From positions 93,551 through 157,550 of the forward strand of contig NZ_JANBVH010000006.1 in NCBI RefSeq assembly GCF_024273235.1: 64,000 nt of DNA, written 5' to 3'. A program made the position numbers and the translations under genes. The notes beneath the pieces were generated by a model, which was not told the DNA's origin, made no database searches, and was given only the letters and a program-made list of their open reading frames with translations. Positions 55,917 to 64,000 of this stretch are shown here, in pieces. Positions within the stretch are counted from its first letter, which is position 1, and the number at the start of each line of letters is the position of its first letter. This stretch comes from Sphingomonas faeni. GTDB taxonomy: Bacteria > Pseudomonadota > Alphaproteobacteria > Sphingomonadales > Sphingomonadaceae.

Positions 55917-56698
55917 ACCTTCCAGGGATCGTTCACCACCAGGATCGCATCGCTGCGCGCGAGGGCGAGCAGCGTCAGGCCATGCGCGCGCGCGTGATCG
56001 ATCGCGAGACTGGTCGGTGCGGAGATCCCGACCAGCATCGGCGCGCCGGCGATCAGCGCCTTGTCGACCATCTCGAAGCTGATCCGCGACGTGACGAGGA
56101 TGAACCCGTCGATCGCGTGGCCTTTTATCGCCAGTCCTCCGACCAGCTTGTCGAGCGCGTTGTGGCGACCGACGTCCTCATAGGCGGCAACGACCTGGCC
56201 TTCACGATCGCATGCCGCTGCCGCGTGAATGGCGCCCGTGGCGGCGTTGAGCGGCTGATGCGCGCGCAAGCCACTGAGTGCGGCAAACAACGCGCTTACA
56301 GGCGTGTCGGGCTTCGGTGGCGTTCGAGGGACAGGTTTGCGGAGCTGTTCGAGCCCGGATATCCCGCAAAGCCCGCAACTCGTGTCGCTGGTCCGATGGC
56401 GGACACGGTCGTGAATGCGCCCCTTGCACCGCTCGGACAGGCCGACGCGGACGATCCAGCCCGCCTCCGCCTCGAACACGTCAATGTCGCGCACGTCCTC
56501 GGCGCTGTCGGCCAGCCGCTCGGTCAGCAGGAACCCGGTCGTGAACTCGGCGAGATCGGCCGGCGTCATCATCATCACCGCATAGCCGAGCCCGTCGATC
56601 TCGATCGCGACGGGCACCTCGACCGCGATCGTTCGCTCTCCCGCCATGACCGAATCAGGGCGAAGGATCTTGATCGGCAATGTGCGAGAGGTCGTCAT
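55907..56698 (-). CDS. fdhD: Formate dehydrogenase accessory sulfurtransferase FdhD
   Basis: The product (263 residues) passes sulfur from IscS to the molybdenum cofactor of formate dehydrogenases. The pair of Cys is in DTSCGLCGISGLEQL near residue 113, and the core motif is AYEDVGRHNALDKLVGG near 178, with SRISFEMVDKALIAGAP. Its presence next to the two FdhF/YdeP enzymes supports their need for a sulfurated Mo site. The ATG at 56698 overlaps the mobA stop (ATGA). Confidence 0.94.
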   Translation of the reverse strand: MTTSRTLPIKILRPDSVMAGERTIAVEVPVAIEIDGLGYAVMMMTPADLAEFTTGFLLTERLADSAEDVRDIDVFEAEAGWIVRVGLSERCKGRIHDRVRHRTSDTSCGLCGISGLEQLRKPVPRTPPKPDTPVSALFAALSGLRAHQPLNAATGAIHAAAACDREGQVVAAYEDVGRHNALDKLVGGLAIKGHAIDGFILVTSRISFEMVDKALIAGAPMLVGISAPTSLAIDHARAHGLTLLALARSDAILVVNDPWKVFD

Positions 56699-57210
56699 AG
56701 GGCAGCGATGTCTTCCGGCGAATTGATGTTGGGGATCGGCGCGGGCGCAGCGATCGGCACGGCGCCGATCGCCTCCGCCCAACCGCGAACAGACCGGCGT
56801 GGCGATGTCGCGATATGCTCGAGCAGAGCCTCCAGCGACGCGGTATTCCAGTGGCCGAGCACCGGCGCATCCGGGCAATAGGCGGGCGCTTCACCTGCGA
56901 GCGCGGCCAGCAAGCCGTCGGGGAGCACCGGCATGTCGCAGGCGATCGTCAGGACCGACGTGAAGCCGCGTTCGCCGGCATAGGACAAGGCTCCGGCGAT
57001 CCCGCCCAAAGGGCCGAGATCGGGGCCGGGTAGGTCGGCGATCGGGCCGTCTCTGCCAACGATGACCGCCGTATCGACGTACGGCACCAGCAGGTCGCGC
57101 GCATGCTCGGACAGCGTACGCCCTCGAAACATTGCCCGTGCCTTGTCCGAACCGAACCGGGACGATCGCCCGCCGGCCAGCACGACGCCGAGGATATGCG
57201 TGTCGGTCAG
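56695..57210 (-). CDS. mobA: Molybdenum cofactor guanylyltransferase MobA, probable CTG start
   Basis: A product of about 171 residues with the nucleotide-binding start ILGVVLAGGRSSRFGSDKA, then GPDLGPLGGIAGALSY and TIACDMPVLPDGLL, all MobA signatures. It attaches GMP to molybdopterin to make the bis-MGD cofactor needed by FdhF-type enzymes. No ATG, GTG or TTG exists upstream of the first strand; the first codon in place is CTG 57210, which overlaps the TGA of the upstream oxidoreductase (CTGA). The in-frame GTG a few codons in would remove the first beta strand. Confidence 0.88.
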   Translation of the reverse strand: MTDTHILGVVLAGGRSSRFGSDKARAMFRGRTLSEHARDLLVPYVDTAVIVGRDGPIADLPGPDLGPLGGIAGALSYAGERGFTSVLTIACDMPVLPDGLLAALAGEAPAYCPDAPVLGHWNTASLEALLEHIATSPRRSVRGWAEAIGAVPIAAPAPIPNINSPEDIAAL

Positions 57211-59495
57211 CGCGTCTTCTCGATCCGTACCGGCACCGACTTCGCCGCCGGTACATGGCTTTCGCGGGCATGGTGCGCGACCGGCATGAGCAGGTTGCTC
57301 TCGGGGTAATAGGCACCGACGCAGCCCTCGGGGATCGAATATTCGACCACGCGCAGCTTGTTGAGGCGGCGATCCGAATTGCCGCCCGCATCGCCGACCA
57401 GATCGACGTCGTCGCCGTCGGTGATCCCCATCCGGATCATGTCGCTGCGGTTCATGAAGACGATGTCGCGCGTGCCCTTCACGCCGCGGAAACGGTCGTG
57501 ATAACCGTAGACGGTCGTGTTGAACTGATCGTTCGACCGCAGCGTCATCAGGCGGAAACGGCCTTCCGCCTCCTCGAACCCGGTGACGTTGAGGGATTGC
57601 GGCACGTTGATCTCCGCCTTGCCGCTCTCGGTCTTCCACTCGCGATGCGCTGCGGGCACACCCTTCCAGAAGCCGCCGGGCGTGAACATCTTCGCGTTGA
57701 AGTCCTTGAACAGCTCCGGATACGTCACTTCGATCGCATCGCGAACGCGCGCATAATCGCGCACCCACGCATCCCAGTCGAGCTTCGGATTGGGTGCGAG
57801 CGTCGCCTTGGCGATCCCGGCGACGATCGCGGGTTCTGACAGGAGCGTTTCGGCGGCCGGCGTCGCCTTGCCCTTCGATCCGTAGATCTGGCTGAACGAA
57901 TCCTCGACCGACACGCTCTGCGGGCCGGTGCCCTGCATATCCGTCTCGATCCGGCCGAGACAGGGGAGCAGGTACGACGTCTCGCCGGGCAACAAGTGCG
58001 AGCGGTTGAGCTTGGTCGCGATATGCACGGTCAAGTCGAGCCCGCGCCATTTCGGCTCCATCCGCGCATGGTCCGGGATCGCGCGCACGAAATTGCCGCC
58101 AAGCCCGATGAAGGCCTGCGCCGTGCCGTCGAGGACCGCTTCGCACGCTTCGACCGTATCCCAGCCCTTTTCGCGCGGCGGCTCAAAGCCATATTGCTCG
58201 GCGAGCTTGTCGAGCGGCGCGAGCTCGGGCTTCTCGGTGATGCCGACGGTGCGCTGGCCCTGCACGTTAGAGTGACCGCGGACCGGCCCCATGCCCGCAC
58301 CGGGCTTGCCGATATTGCCGCGGAGCAGCATCAAATTGACGACCATGTGGACGTTGTCGATCCCGCCGACATGCTGGGTCAGCCCCATGCCGTACACAGC
58401 GATGACCGCCTTCGACTTGGCGTAGACCTTGGCGGCCGCCTCGATCTCGGCGCGAGTAAGGCCGCTCTCATGCTCGATCACCGACCATTCGGTCTTGCGC
58501 GCGACGTCGGCGAACGCGTCGAACCCGGTCGTGTGCTCGGCGAGGAACGCATGATCCAGCACGCGCAGGCCATCGATCCGCTGGGCGTGGTCGTCGGCCT
58601 CGATCAGGTATTTGCACATGCCCATGATCGCGCCGACGTCGCCGCCGGTCTTCACCTGGTGATATTGCGAGGCGATCGGCGTCGATTTGCCCGTCACCAT
58701 CTCGATCGGGTTCTGCGGGTCCTGGAATTTCTCCAGCCCGCGCTCCTTGAGTGGGTTGAACACGACAATCTCGACCCCGCGCTTTGCACAATCGCGCAAG
58801 GGATGCAGGAACCGCGGGCTGTTCACGCCGGGGTTCTGCCCGAAGTAGAAGATCGCGTCGCATTTCTCGTAGTCGGAGAGATGGATGGTGCCGACCGCCG
58901 AACCGATCGCGGACTTGAGGCCGACCGAGGTCGTCTCGTGGCACATATTCGAGCTGTCGGGCAGGTTGTGGCTGCCGTACATCCGCGCGAGAAGGCTATA
59001 CATGTACGACGTCTCGAGACTGGCGCGACCCGAGGCATAGAAAATGACCTTGGTCGGGTCGTAGGTCTTCAGCTTGGCACCGATCCCGGCGAACGCCTCG
59101 TCCCAGCTGCACGCGGCGTATTTGTCGGTGGTCGGATCGTATTTCAGCGGATGCGTCAGGCGCCCGGCCTGTTCGAGATCGTAATCCTTCCAGCCGATCA
59201 GTTCGCTGACGGTATGCTGTTCGAAGAATGCGGGGGTGACACGGAACGAGGTCAGCTCCCATGCGGTCGCCTTCGCCCCGTTCTCACAGAACTCCGCCAC
59301 ATGGGGATGCGCGGGCTTGCCCCACGCACAGCTGACGCACGCAAAGCCGTCTGGCTTGTTCTGGCGAGCGAGTTCGCGGATCACTTCCGGCCCGACCTTC
59401 TCGCGGGCGGAAATCTCGACGAGCGACTTCATCGAGCCCCAGCCGCCCGCTGGTGCCGTGTAGTCCTCGATCTCTACGGTCCGGTCGTCGCTCAT
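57207..59495 (-). CDS. FdhF/YdeP family molybdopterin oxidoreductase (copy 2)
   Basis: The product (762 residues) parallels copy 1: FACVSCAWGKPAHPH and VAEFCENGAKATAW at the N-terminus, the likely Mo ligand Cys in DSSNMCHETTSVGL, and GHSNVQGQRTVGI. It starts at ATG 59495 with GGAG six bases before. It has no export signal. It is followed by mobA and fdhD with 4-bp overlaps, so this operon makes an enzyme together with its cofactor and sulfuration factors. The relation to copy 1 is plain from shared motifs, but the two differ enough to have separate substrates or conditions. Confidence 0.9.
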   Translation of the reverse strand: MSDDRTVEIEDYTAPAGGWGSMKSLVEISAREKVGPEVIRELARQNKPDGFACVSCAWGKPAHPHVAEFCENGAKATAWELTSFRVTPAFFEQHTVSELIGWKDYDLEQAGRLTHPLKYDPTTDKYAACSWDEAFAGIGAKLKTYDPTKVIFYASGRASLETSYMYSLLARMYGSHNLPDSSNMCHETTSVGLKSAIGSAVGTIHLSDYEKCDAIFYFGQNPGVNSPRFLHPLRDCAKRGVEIVVFNPLKERGLEKFQDPQNPIEMVTGKSTPIASQYHQVKTGGDVGAIMGMCKYLIEADDHAQRIDGLRVLDHAFLAEHTTGFDAFADVARKTEWSVIEHESGLTRAEIEAAAKVYAKSKAVIAVYGMGLTQHVGGIDNVHMVVNLMLLRGNIGKPGAGMGPVRGHSNVQGQRTVGITEKPELAPLDKLAEQYGFEPPREKGWDTVEACEAVLDGTAQAFIGLGGNFVRAIPDHARMEPKWRGLDLTVHIATKLNRSHLLPGETSYLLPCLGRIETDMQGTGPQSVSVEDSFSQIYGSKGKATPAAETLLSEPAIVAGIAKATLAPNPKLDWDAWVRDYARVRDAIEVTYPELFKDFNAKMFTPGGFWKGVPAAHREWKTESGKAEINVPQSLNVTGFEEAEGRFRLMTLRSNDQFNTTVYGYHDRFRGVKGTRDIVFMNRSDMIRMGITDGDDVDLVGDAGGNSDRRLNKLRVVEYSIPEGCVGAYYPESNLLMPVAHHARESHVPAAKSVPVRIEKTR

Positions 59496-59618
59496 GCTCA
59501 TCTCCGCTTTTATACCCCAACGAAGCGGCAAAGCTTTCGATGCAGGCGAGACAGATTTACCGGCGGTTCAAATCCGGGCGCGCATCCCCTAGATGCAGTC
59601 TCGAATCTCCAAGGAACA

Positions 59619-60590
59619 ATGATGACGACCCATACCACCCGCATGCTTATCCTCGGCTCGGGGCCTGCCGGGCTCTCGGCTGCGATCTATGGCGCGCGTG
59701 CCGGGATGGCGCCGATCGTCGTGCAGGGCATCCAGCCCGGCGGCCAGCTGACCACCACCACCGATGTCGAGAACTATCCCGGCTTCAAGGACGTGATCCA
59801 GGGCCCGTGGCTGATGGAGCAGATGCAGGCGCAGGCCGAGCATGTCGGCACGCTGATGATGTGGGACACGATCGTGCAGGTCGACCTGACCAGCCGCCCG
59901 TTCCGCCTGATCGGCGACAGCGGCGACGTCTATGAAGGCGACACGCTGGTGATCGCGACCGGCGCGCAGGCGAAGTGGCTCGGGATCGACAGCGAGGAGC
60001 CGATGAAGGGCAAGGGCGTCAGCGCCTGCGCGACCTGCGACGGGTTCTTCTACCGCGGCAAGAAGGTGGCCGTCATCGGCGGCGGCAACACCGCGGTCGA
60101 GGAGGCGCTGTACCTCACCAACCACTCGCCCGACGTGACGCTGATCCACCGTCGCGATTCGCTGCGGTCGGAAAAGATCCTCCAGGAGCGCCTGTTCGCG
60201 CACAAGGGCGTGACGGTGCTGTGGAACAAGGAGGTTCGCGAGTTCGTCGATGGCGGCGGCAATGCGGGGCTGGTCGCGCTGGAGCTGGAGGACACGGTCA
60301 CCGGCGAGCGGTCGCGACTTGACGTCGATGGCGGGTTCGTGGCGATCGGGCATCATCCGGCGACCGAGCTGTTCCGCGGGCATATCGATCTCGATTCGGA
60401 CGGCTATATCTCGGTCGAGACGGGCTCGACACGGACCAGCGTCGAGGGCGTGTTCGCGTGCGGGGACGTGGCGGACAAGGTGTACCGGCAGGCAGTGACC
60501 GCGGCGGGCACGGGCTGCATGGCGGCGCTGGATGCGGAGCGCTTCCTGGCGGCGGCCGAGTTTGCGGAGCTTGCCGAAGCCGCTGAATAA
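59619..60590 (+). CDS. trxB: Thioredoxin-disulfide reductase
   Basis: A 323-residue flavoprotein that reduces thioredoxin with NADPH. FAD-binding LILGSGPAGLSAAIYGARAG is at the start, the redox pair CATC is in VSACATCDGFFYRGK near residue 138, and the NADPH site is VAVIGGGNTAVEEAL. The FAD-ribityl motif GVFACGDVADKVYRQAVTAA is near the end. Start at ATG 59619 or the next codon ATG 59622; AAGGAAC lies just upstream. Confidence 0.96.
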   Translation: MMTTHTTRMLILGSGPAGLSAAIYGARAGMAPIVVQGIQPGGQLTTTTDVENYPGFKDVIQGPWLMEQMQAQAEHVGTLMMWDTIVQVDLTSRPFRLIGDSGDVYEGDTLVIATGAQAKWLGIDSEEPMKGKGVSACATCDGFFYRGKKVAVIGGGNTAVEEALYLTNHSPDVTLIHRRDSLRSEKILQERLFAHKGVTVLWNKEVREFVDGGGNAGLVALELEDTVTGERSRLDVDGGFVAIGHHPATELFRGHIDLDSDGYISVETGSTRTSVEGVFACGDVADKVYRQAVTAAGTGCMAALDAERFLAAAEFAELAEAAE

Positions 60591-60612
60591 CCGGCATTAT
60601 CGGGAAAGAAGA

Positions 60613-61380
60613 TTAGGCCAGGTTACGCCTAAGTGCGGTCTCCAGCGCGGCGGCCGCCGGGCCGGTGAAGCTGTGCGAGTCGGTGTCGATCGTCTCTGAC
60701 GGGACGGCGGCGCCGGCTGCCGCCGCGAAGGCGATGGCGGTCGCGTCGCCGCGGGCCAGGATGACGGCGGCGTCGGTTTGCCAAGCTGCGATCGCGGTCA
60801 GGACCCGGCTGGCTAGCGGGTTTCGGCTTTCCTGATCTGTCTGAACTATCCTCAACAAGCCCTTGATAAGGTTCGTGAAATTCAGCTTTCCGGACAGCGC
60901 TCGGCGCCATGTTGCTGGGTCTCGCAATGCTGTGCGGTAGTGGGCTCGGATGGCGGCGGCGGGCGGGAGGTCGTCGATCGGTTCGATGACCCAGGGGTTG
61001 GCGAGGACGACCTTGTCGAAGCCGGCCGATCGTCCGAACAGCGCCAGCGTGCTGGCCGCGTCGCAATTGCCGAAGCCGATCAGGCGGGTGACATTCGGGG
61101 CCGCGTTCCGGAACGCGGCGGCGGCTGCGATCAGGTCGGGCTCTGCGCTCAGGAAGCCGCCATTGTGGCCTGTCGAGTCTCCAACGCCGCGGCGGTCGTA
61201 GCGGAAGACGGGCGTGCCGGTGGCGGCGAGGCGTTGGGCCAGAATCGCCATCCCGCGATGCGCGCCGCTGCGGATTTCGTTGCCGCCGGAGACTATGAGA
61301 AGGCCTGTCGTGCCGGGCGCTTCGTCCAGCGTGGCGGCGAGCGTTTCGCCTTCGCACGCAAACCCGATCAGCCTTCGCAT
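60613..61380 (-). CDS. Exosortase-A-associated hydrolase 1 (alpha/beta hydrolase)
   Basis: The product (255 residues) is an alpha/beta hydrolase-fold protein with LLIVSGGNEIRSGAHRGMAI, then FRYDRRGVGDSTGHNGGF. The nucleophile-elbow region LIGFGNCDAASTLALFG matches the CDAAS motif of the exosortase-A-associated hydrolase 1 family, in which Cys takes the place near the usual Ser. It probably serves exopolysaccharide or PEP-CTERM surface assembly. It overlaps the upstream hydrolase 2-like gene by 13 bp. Confidence 0.82.
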   Translation of the reverse strand: MRRLIGFACEGETLAATLDEAPGTTGLLIVSGGNEIRSGAHRGMAILAQRLAATGTPVFRYDRRGVGDSTGHNGGFLSAEPDLIAAAAAFRNAAPNVTRLIGFGNCDAASTLALFGRSAGFDKVVLANPWVIEPIDDLPPAAAIRAHYRTALRDPATWRRALSGKLNFTNLIKGLLRIVQTDQESRNPLASRVLTAIAAWQTDAAVILARGDATAIAFAAAAGAAVPSETIDTDSHSFTGPAAAALETALRRNLA

Positions 61381-62042
61381 GATGCTATCCAATGCGAGAT
61401 ATCTGCCGCAAGCTGCTGCGCCAAGGCAATATCGTTGCCGGGTTCCGACCGGCGCCAGAGCGGCGCTCCGGCGTAGGTTGCGTCGGCGGCTCGGGGATCG
61501 GTATCCAGGCGGACGACCCGGTACCGTCCTCCGTCCTCGCGCGGCACGGCATCTCGCAGTTCGGCGAGCATCTCGGGGGACAGGCGGTTGCCGGCATACT
61601 CGTCCCCCCGGTCGGACTTACCCGCTGCGGCGCGGGTGCGTTCCAGGTCGCGGAGGAGGTCGCAGCCCGTTTGTGGAGCGAGGTGCCAGCGGCCGGCGAG
61701 GTCGGCGTCGGTATCGAGGAGCGCGCCGCTTCTTATCGAAAGCGCGTAGCTACGGGTACCAAGTCTCTGTTTTAGCGCGCGATAGGCTCGGCGCTGGTCG
61801 GACAGCTTCGCATCGATGGTCGCTACGACACTTTCGCCAGAGCCGGGGACGTCGGGGAGTATGCTGCCGATGCCGTGATCCGCCAGCGCGCGCAGGATCG
61901 TGCAGGTGAACTGCCGCGTCCGGTTCGCTTCCTCGAACAAAGGGAGGGCGGCGATGACGATCGGGCCGCTCTCGGGCCCGAACCGCAGCATCGCTTCGCG
62001 GCCACCATTCCAGTCATAGGTATCGAAGCGGAGGCCGGTCAT
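61368..62042 (-). CDS. Exosortase-A-associated hydrolase 2-like protein
   Basis: A 224-residue alpha/beta-hydrolase-like protein. The segment IVIAALPLFEEANRTRQFTC with LPDVPGSGESVVA parallels the exosortase-A hydrolase 2 family. The nucleophile elbow appears as SYALSIRSGALLDTD, a degenerate form as in that family. Its position between hydrolase 1 and an acyl carrier protein gene supports the call. The substrate is unknown. Confidence 0.72.
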   Translation of the reverse strand: MTGLRFDTYDWNGGREAMLRFGPESGPIVIAALPLFEEANRTRQFTCTILRALADHGIGSILPDVPGSGESVVATIDAKLSDQRRAYRALKQRLGTRSYALSIRSGALLDTDADLAGRWHLAPQTGCDLLRDLERTRAAAGKSDRGDEYAGNRLSPEMLAELRDAVPREDGGRYRVVRLDTDPRAADATYAGAPLWRRSEPGNDIALAQQLAADISHWIASCEG

Positions 62043-62071
62043 TCCCGCGGAGGCTAGACCACCTGTCAGGG

Positions 62072-62350
62072 TTAGACCAGCGCCTTGCCCGCGGCGAACT
62101 GGACGAGCGCGCCGAATGTCTCGAGCATCTCGCCGTCGATCTCGTCGTCCTCGATCAGGATGCCGAGCCGGTCCTCGAGTTCGGTGAGCACGCTCGCCAC
62201 CGCCATCGAATCGAGTTCGGGCAGCGCACCGAACAGCGGGGTGTCGGCGGTGAACGTCGCGACTCGGTCGGCGCTGAGGCCGAGGATGTCGGCGAGGACG
62301 GCGCGTACCGTCGTTTCGACTTGGGAAGTACCTTCGAAAATCACGAGCAT
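62072..62350 (-). CDS. Acyl carrier protein
   Basis: A 92-residue acyl carrier protein with the phosphopantetheine Ser in LPELDSMAVASVLTELEDRL near residue 52. It lies next to the exosortase-type hydrolases and opposite an acyl ligase, so it probably carries an acyl or amino-acyl group within that pathway. The N-terminal start is not certain (ATG 62350 or GTG 62344). Confidence 0.88.
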   Translation of the reverse strand: MLVIFEGTSQVETTVRAVLADILGLSADRVATFTADTPLFGALPELDSMAVASVLTELEDRLGILIEDDEIDGEMLETFGALVQFAAGKALV

Positions 62351-62443
62351 CGCCTGAACCGTTACGAACCGGGCCCCGCTAGCGTGTGGGGGTGAATTCG
62401 GCAACGGGTTCGCGCCAAGGGGGCTTGGCGCTATTAGGGCCCC

Positions 62444-64000
62444 ATGATCGCGCTCGACCCCAAGCCATACCCTATCGACCACATCGCGTTGCGTGGTGCG
62501 CCTGACGCCGTTGCGCTGGTCGACAAGGCCGGCGCGATGACGTTTGCCGAGCTTGAGGCTGGGGTCGGGGCGCTGGCGGGGTGGCTTGCCGGTCGGGGAC
62601 TGGCGGCGGGTGATCGGGTGGCGACGTGGCTGCCCAAGACGCGCGTCGCGTGCCTGATGCCATTGGCGGTGGCGCGGGCGGGGCTGGTGCATGTGCCGGT
62701 CAATCCGCTGCTGCGACGGGCGCAGGTCGCGCATATTCTTGGGGATAGCGGGGCGCTGTTGCTGGTAACTCAGGGCGCGCGGGCCGGGACGCTGGATGAT
62801 AGCGATGTTCCGGATGGGTGTTCGATCGTGGACGAGGTGGAGCTACTCTCGTTCCCTCGCGAAAGCGGGGGGCCAGGATTGCAGAGTGCACCGCCCGTGA
62901 TTCCTGGACCCCCGCCTTCGCGGGGGAACCGGATGATGGGGCCATCGGATGCGGATACGGACGGTCTGGCTGCGATCCTCTACACCTCGGGGTCCACCGG
63001 GCGGCCGAAGGGCGTGATGCTGAGCCATGCGAACCTGTGGCTCGGGGCGATTTCTGTTGCGCATTATCTGAAGCTGGAGCCCGACGACCGCGTGCTCGGC
63101 GTGCTGCCGCTGTCGTTCGACTATGGCCAGAACCAGCTTTTCTCGACCTGGGCGGCGGGTGCGTCGGTGGCGCCGCTCGATTATCTGGTCGCGCGCGACG
63201 TGGTGAAGGCGGTCGAGCGGGTCGGGGCGACGACGCTGGCGGGCGTGCCGCCCTTGTGGGTGCAGTTGCTGGAGGCGGAATGGCCGGTGGAGACTGCGGC
63301 GCGGTTGAAGCGGCTGACCAACTCGGGCGGCGCGCTGACGCCGCGGCTCGTGCGGGGCCTGCGCGAGCGCTTTCCGGCGGCGGATTTGTACGCGATGTAC
63401 GGGCTGACGGAGGCGTTCCGGTCGACGTATCTCGACCCGGCGCTGATCGATGCTCATCCTGATGCGATGGGGCGGGCGATCCCGTTTGCGGAGGTTTCGG
63501 TGGTGAAGCCCGACGGCACGCGCGCTGCGCCGGGCGAGGCGGGAGAACTCGTGCATGCCGGGCCGCTCGTTGCGCAAGGTTATTGGCGGGATGCGGAGCG
63601 GACGGCGCAACGGTTTCGGCCTGCGCCTGACGGCAACGGCATGGCGGTGTGGTCGGGGGATACCGTGGTCGAGGGTGAGGACGGCTTGCTCCGGTTCGTC
63701 GGGCGTGATGACGAGATGATCAAGAGCGCGGGGAACCGGATCAGCCCGTTGGAGATCGAGGAGGCGGTGCTGGCAGGCGAGGAGGCTCGCGAGGCGGTCG
63801 CGGTTGGGGTGCCGGACGAGCGGTTGGGGCAGGCGATCGTGGTGATGCTGGCCGGGGATAGTGGCGCGGAGACGGCGTTGCGGGCGCGGTTGCGGGCGGC
63901 ACTGCCGAGCTTCATGCAGCCGGGGATGTATCTGTGGCGGGATGGATTGCCGCGTAATGCCAATGGGAAGCTCGACAGGTCTGCTATCGCGTTGGAGGTG
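62444..64000 (+). CDS. Acyl-CoA ligase (AMP-forming), exosortase-A-associated type, 3' end outside window
   Basis: The first 519 codons of an ANL-superfamily adenylating enzyme. The phosphate-binding loop ILYTSGSTGRPKGVMLSH is near residue 178, the A5-type motif LYAMYGLTEAFRS near 317, and the A8 hinge LLRFVGRDDEMIKSAGNRIS near 420, with the late Lys motif PRNANGKLDRSA near 510. It activates an acid with ATP for transfer to CoA or the divergently encoded acyl carrier protein. Residues about 136-163 (FPRESGGPGLQ, IPGPPPSRGNR) are encoded by a family B palindrome in frame. No stop is in view. Confidence 0.88.
   Translation, partial: MIALDPKPYPIDHIALRGAPDAVALVDKAGAMTFAELEAGVGALAGWLAGRGLAAGDRVATWLPKTRVACLMPLAVARAGLVHVPVNPLLRRAQVAHILGDSGALLLVTQGARAGTLDDSDVPDGCSIVDEVELLSFPRESGGPGLQSAPPVIPGPPPSRGNRMMGPSDADTDGLAAILYTSGSTGRPKGVMLSHANLWLGAISVAHYLKLEPDDRVLGVLPLSFDYGQNQLFSTWAAGASVAPLDYLVARDVVKAVERVGATTLAGVPPLWVQLLEAEWPVETAARLKRLTNSGGALTPRLVRGLRERFPAADLYAMYGLTEAFRSTYLDPALIDAHPDAMGRAIPFAEVSVVKPDGTRAAPGEAGELVHAGPLVAQGYWRDAERTAQRFRPAPDGNGMAVWSGDTVVEGEDGLLRFVGRDDEMIKSAGNRISPLEIEEAVLAGEEAREAVAVGVPDERLGQAIVVMLAGDSGAETALRARLRAALPSFMQPGMYLWRDGLPRNANGKLDRSAIALEV
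62850..62930. repeat. Family B palindrome inside the acyl ligase gene, frame kept open
   Basis: Arms CGTTCCCTCGCGAAAGCGGG and CCCGCCTTCGCGGGGGAACC with inner GCCAGGAT/ATTCCTGGAC, within the ligase coding sequence ahead of the phosphate loop. Codon phase was followed through the element, and no stop or shift occurs. Confidence 0.9.

Overview
The window is GC-rich, densely packed bacterial chromosome that looks like a Sphingomonas-type alphaproteobacterium (Sphingomonadales). The signs are: a pyrB gene paired with a degenerate dihydroorotase; an Ala/Lys-tailed trigger factor; a TonB-dependent receptor with a lipoprotein partner; a complete gspC-N type II secretion cluster; an exosortase-A accessory block; and a large number of dispersed GC-rich palindromes of the kind common between Sphingomonas genes. 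The genus is an inference. No plasmid, phage, integrase, transposase or CRISPR array was seen.

Layout. 1-9.8 kb: pyrimidine genes (pyrC-like, pyrB), an unknown membrane protein, ruvX, a DUF3089 hydrolase, gatCAB, a membrane aspartic protease and two tiny coupled genes. 9.9-23.5 kb: housekeeping and proteostasis (tRNA-Leu, tig, a glycosyltransferase, clpP, clpX, chaA, cytochrome c, M1 peptidase, lon, hupB, tRNA-Val). 23.5-41 kb: a surface and secretion region. An 11-bp-periodic array of six PhoB-box-like heptamers precedes a beta-helix-like lipoprotein gene and a TonB-dependent receptor gene; after a short oxygenase gene on the opposite strand come the twelve type II secretion genes gspCDEFGHIJKLMN. 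41-47.3 kb: tRNA-His, a Leu/Glu-type dehydrogenase and the cytochrome c maturation operon ccmCDEFGHI, without ccmA and ccmB. 47.4-52.5 kb: a DUF3072 gene, alanine dehydrogenase with a divergent Lrp-type regulator, kup, a 2H phosphoesterase and tRNA-Met. 52.7-59.5 kb: a molybdoenzyme module made of two paralogous FdhF/YdeP oxidoreductases, a formate/nitrite channel, FdhD and MobA, in two convergent operons. 59.6-64 kb: trxB, then the edge of an exosortase-A-type cluster (two hydrolases, an acyl carrier protein, a truncated acyl-CoA ligase).

Two things stand out. First, the tandem Pho-box array suggests that the lipoprotein/receptor pair is induced by phosphate starvation; its position next to the whole T2SS suggests that the lipoprotein could be an exported, surface-acting partner of the receptor. 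Second, at least 23 palindromic repeats of several families are scattered through the window. Most lie between genes, but three lie inside coding sequences and keep the frame open (gspE, ccmH and the exosortase-type acyl ligase), and a fourth smaller case is possible in gspH. They add short, similar Pro/Gly/Arg-rich peptides to unrelated proteins.

Many genes overlap by 4 bp (ATGA, GTGA, TTGA or CTGA), so translational coupling is the rule in the operons. Start codons were chosen by Shine-Dalgarno fit, overlap and the family's usual N-terminus; uncertain ones are flagged.
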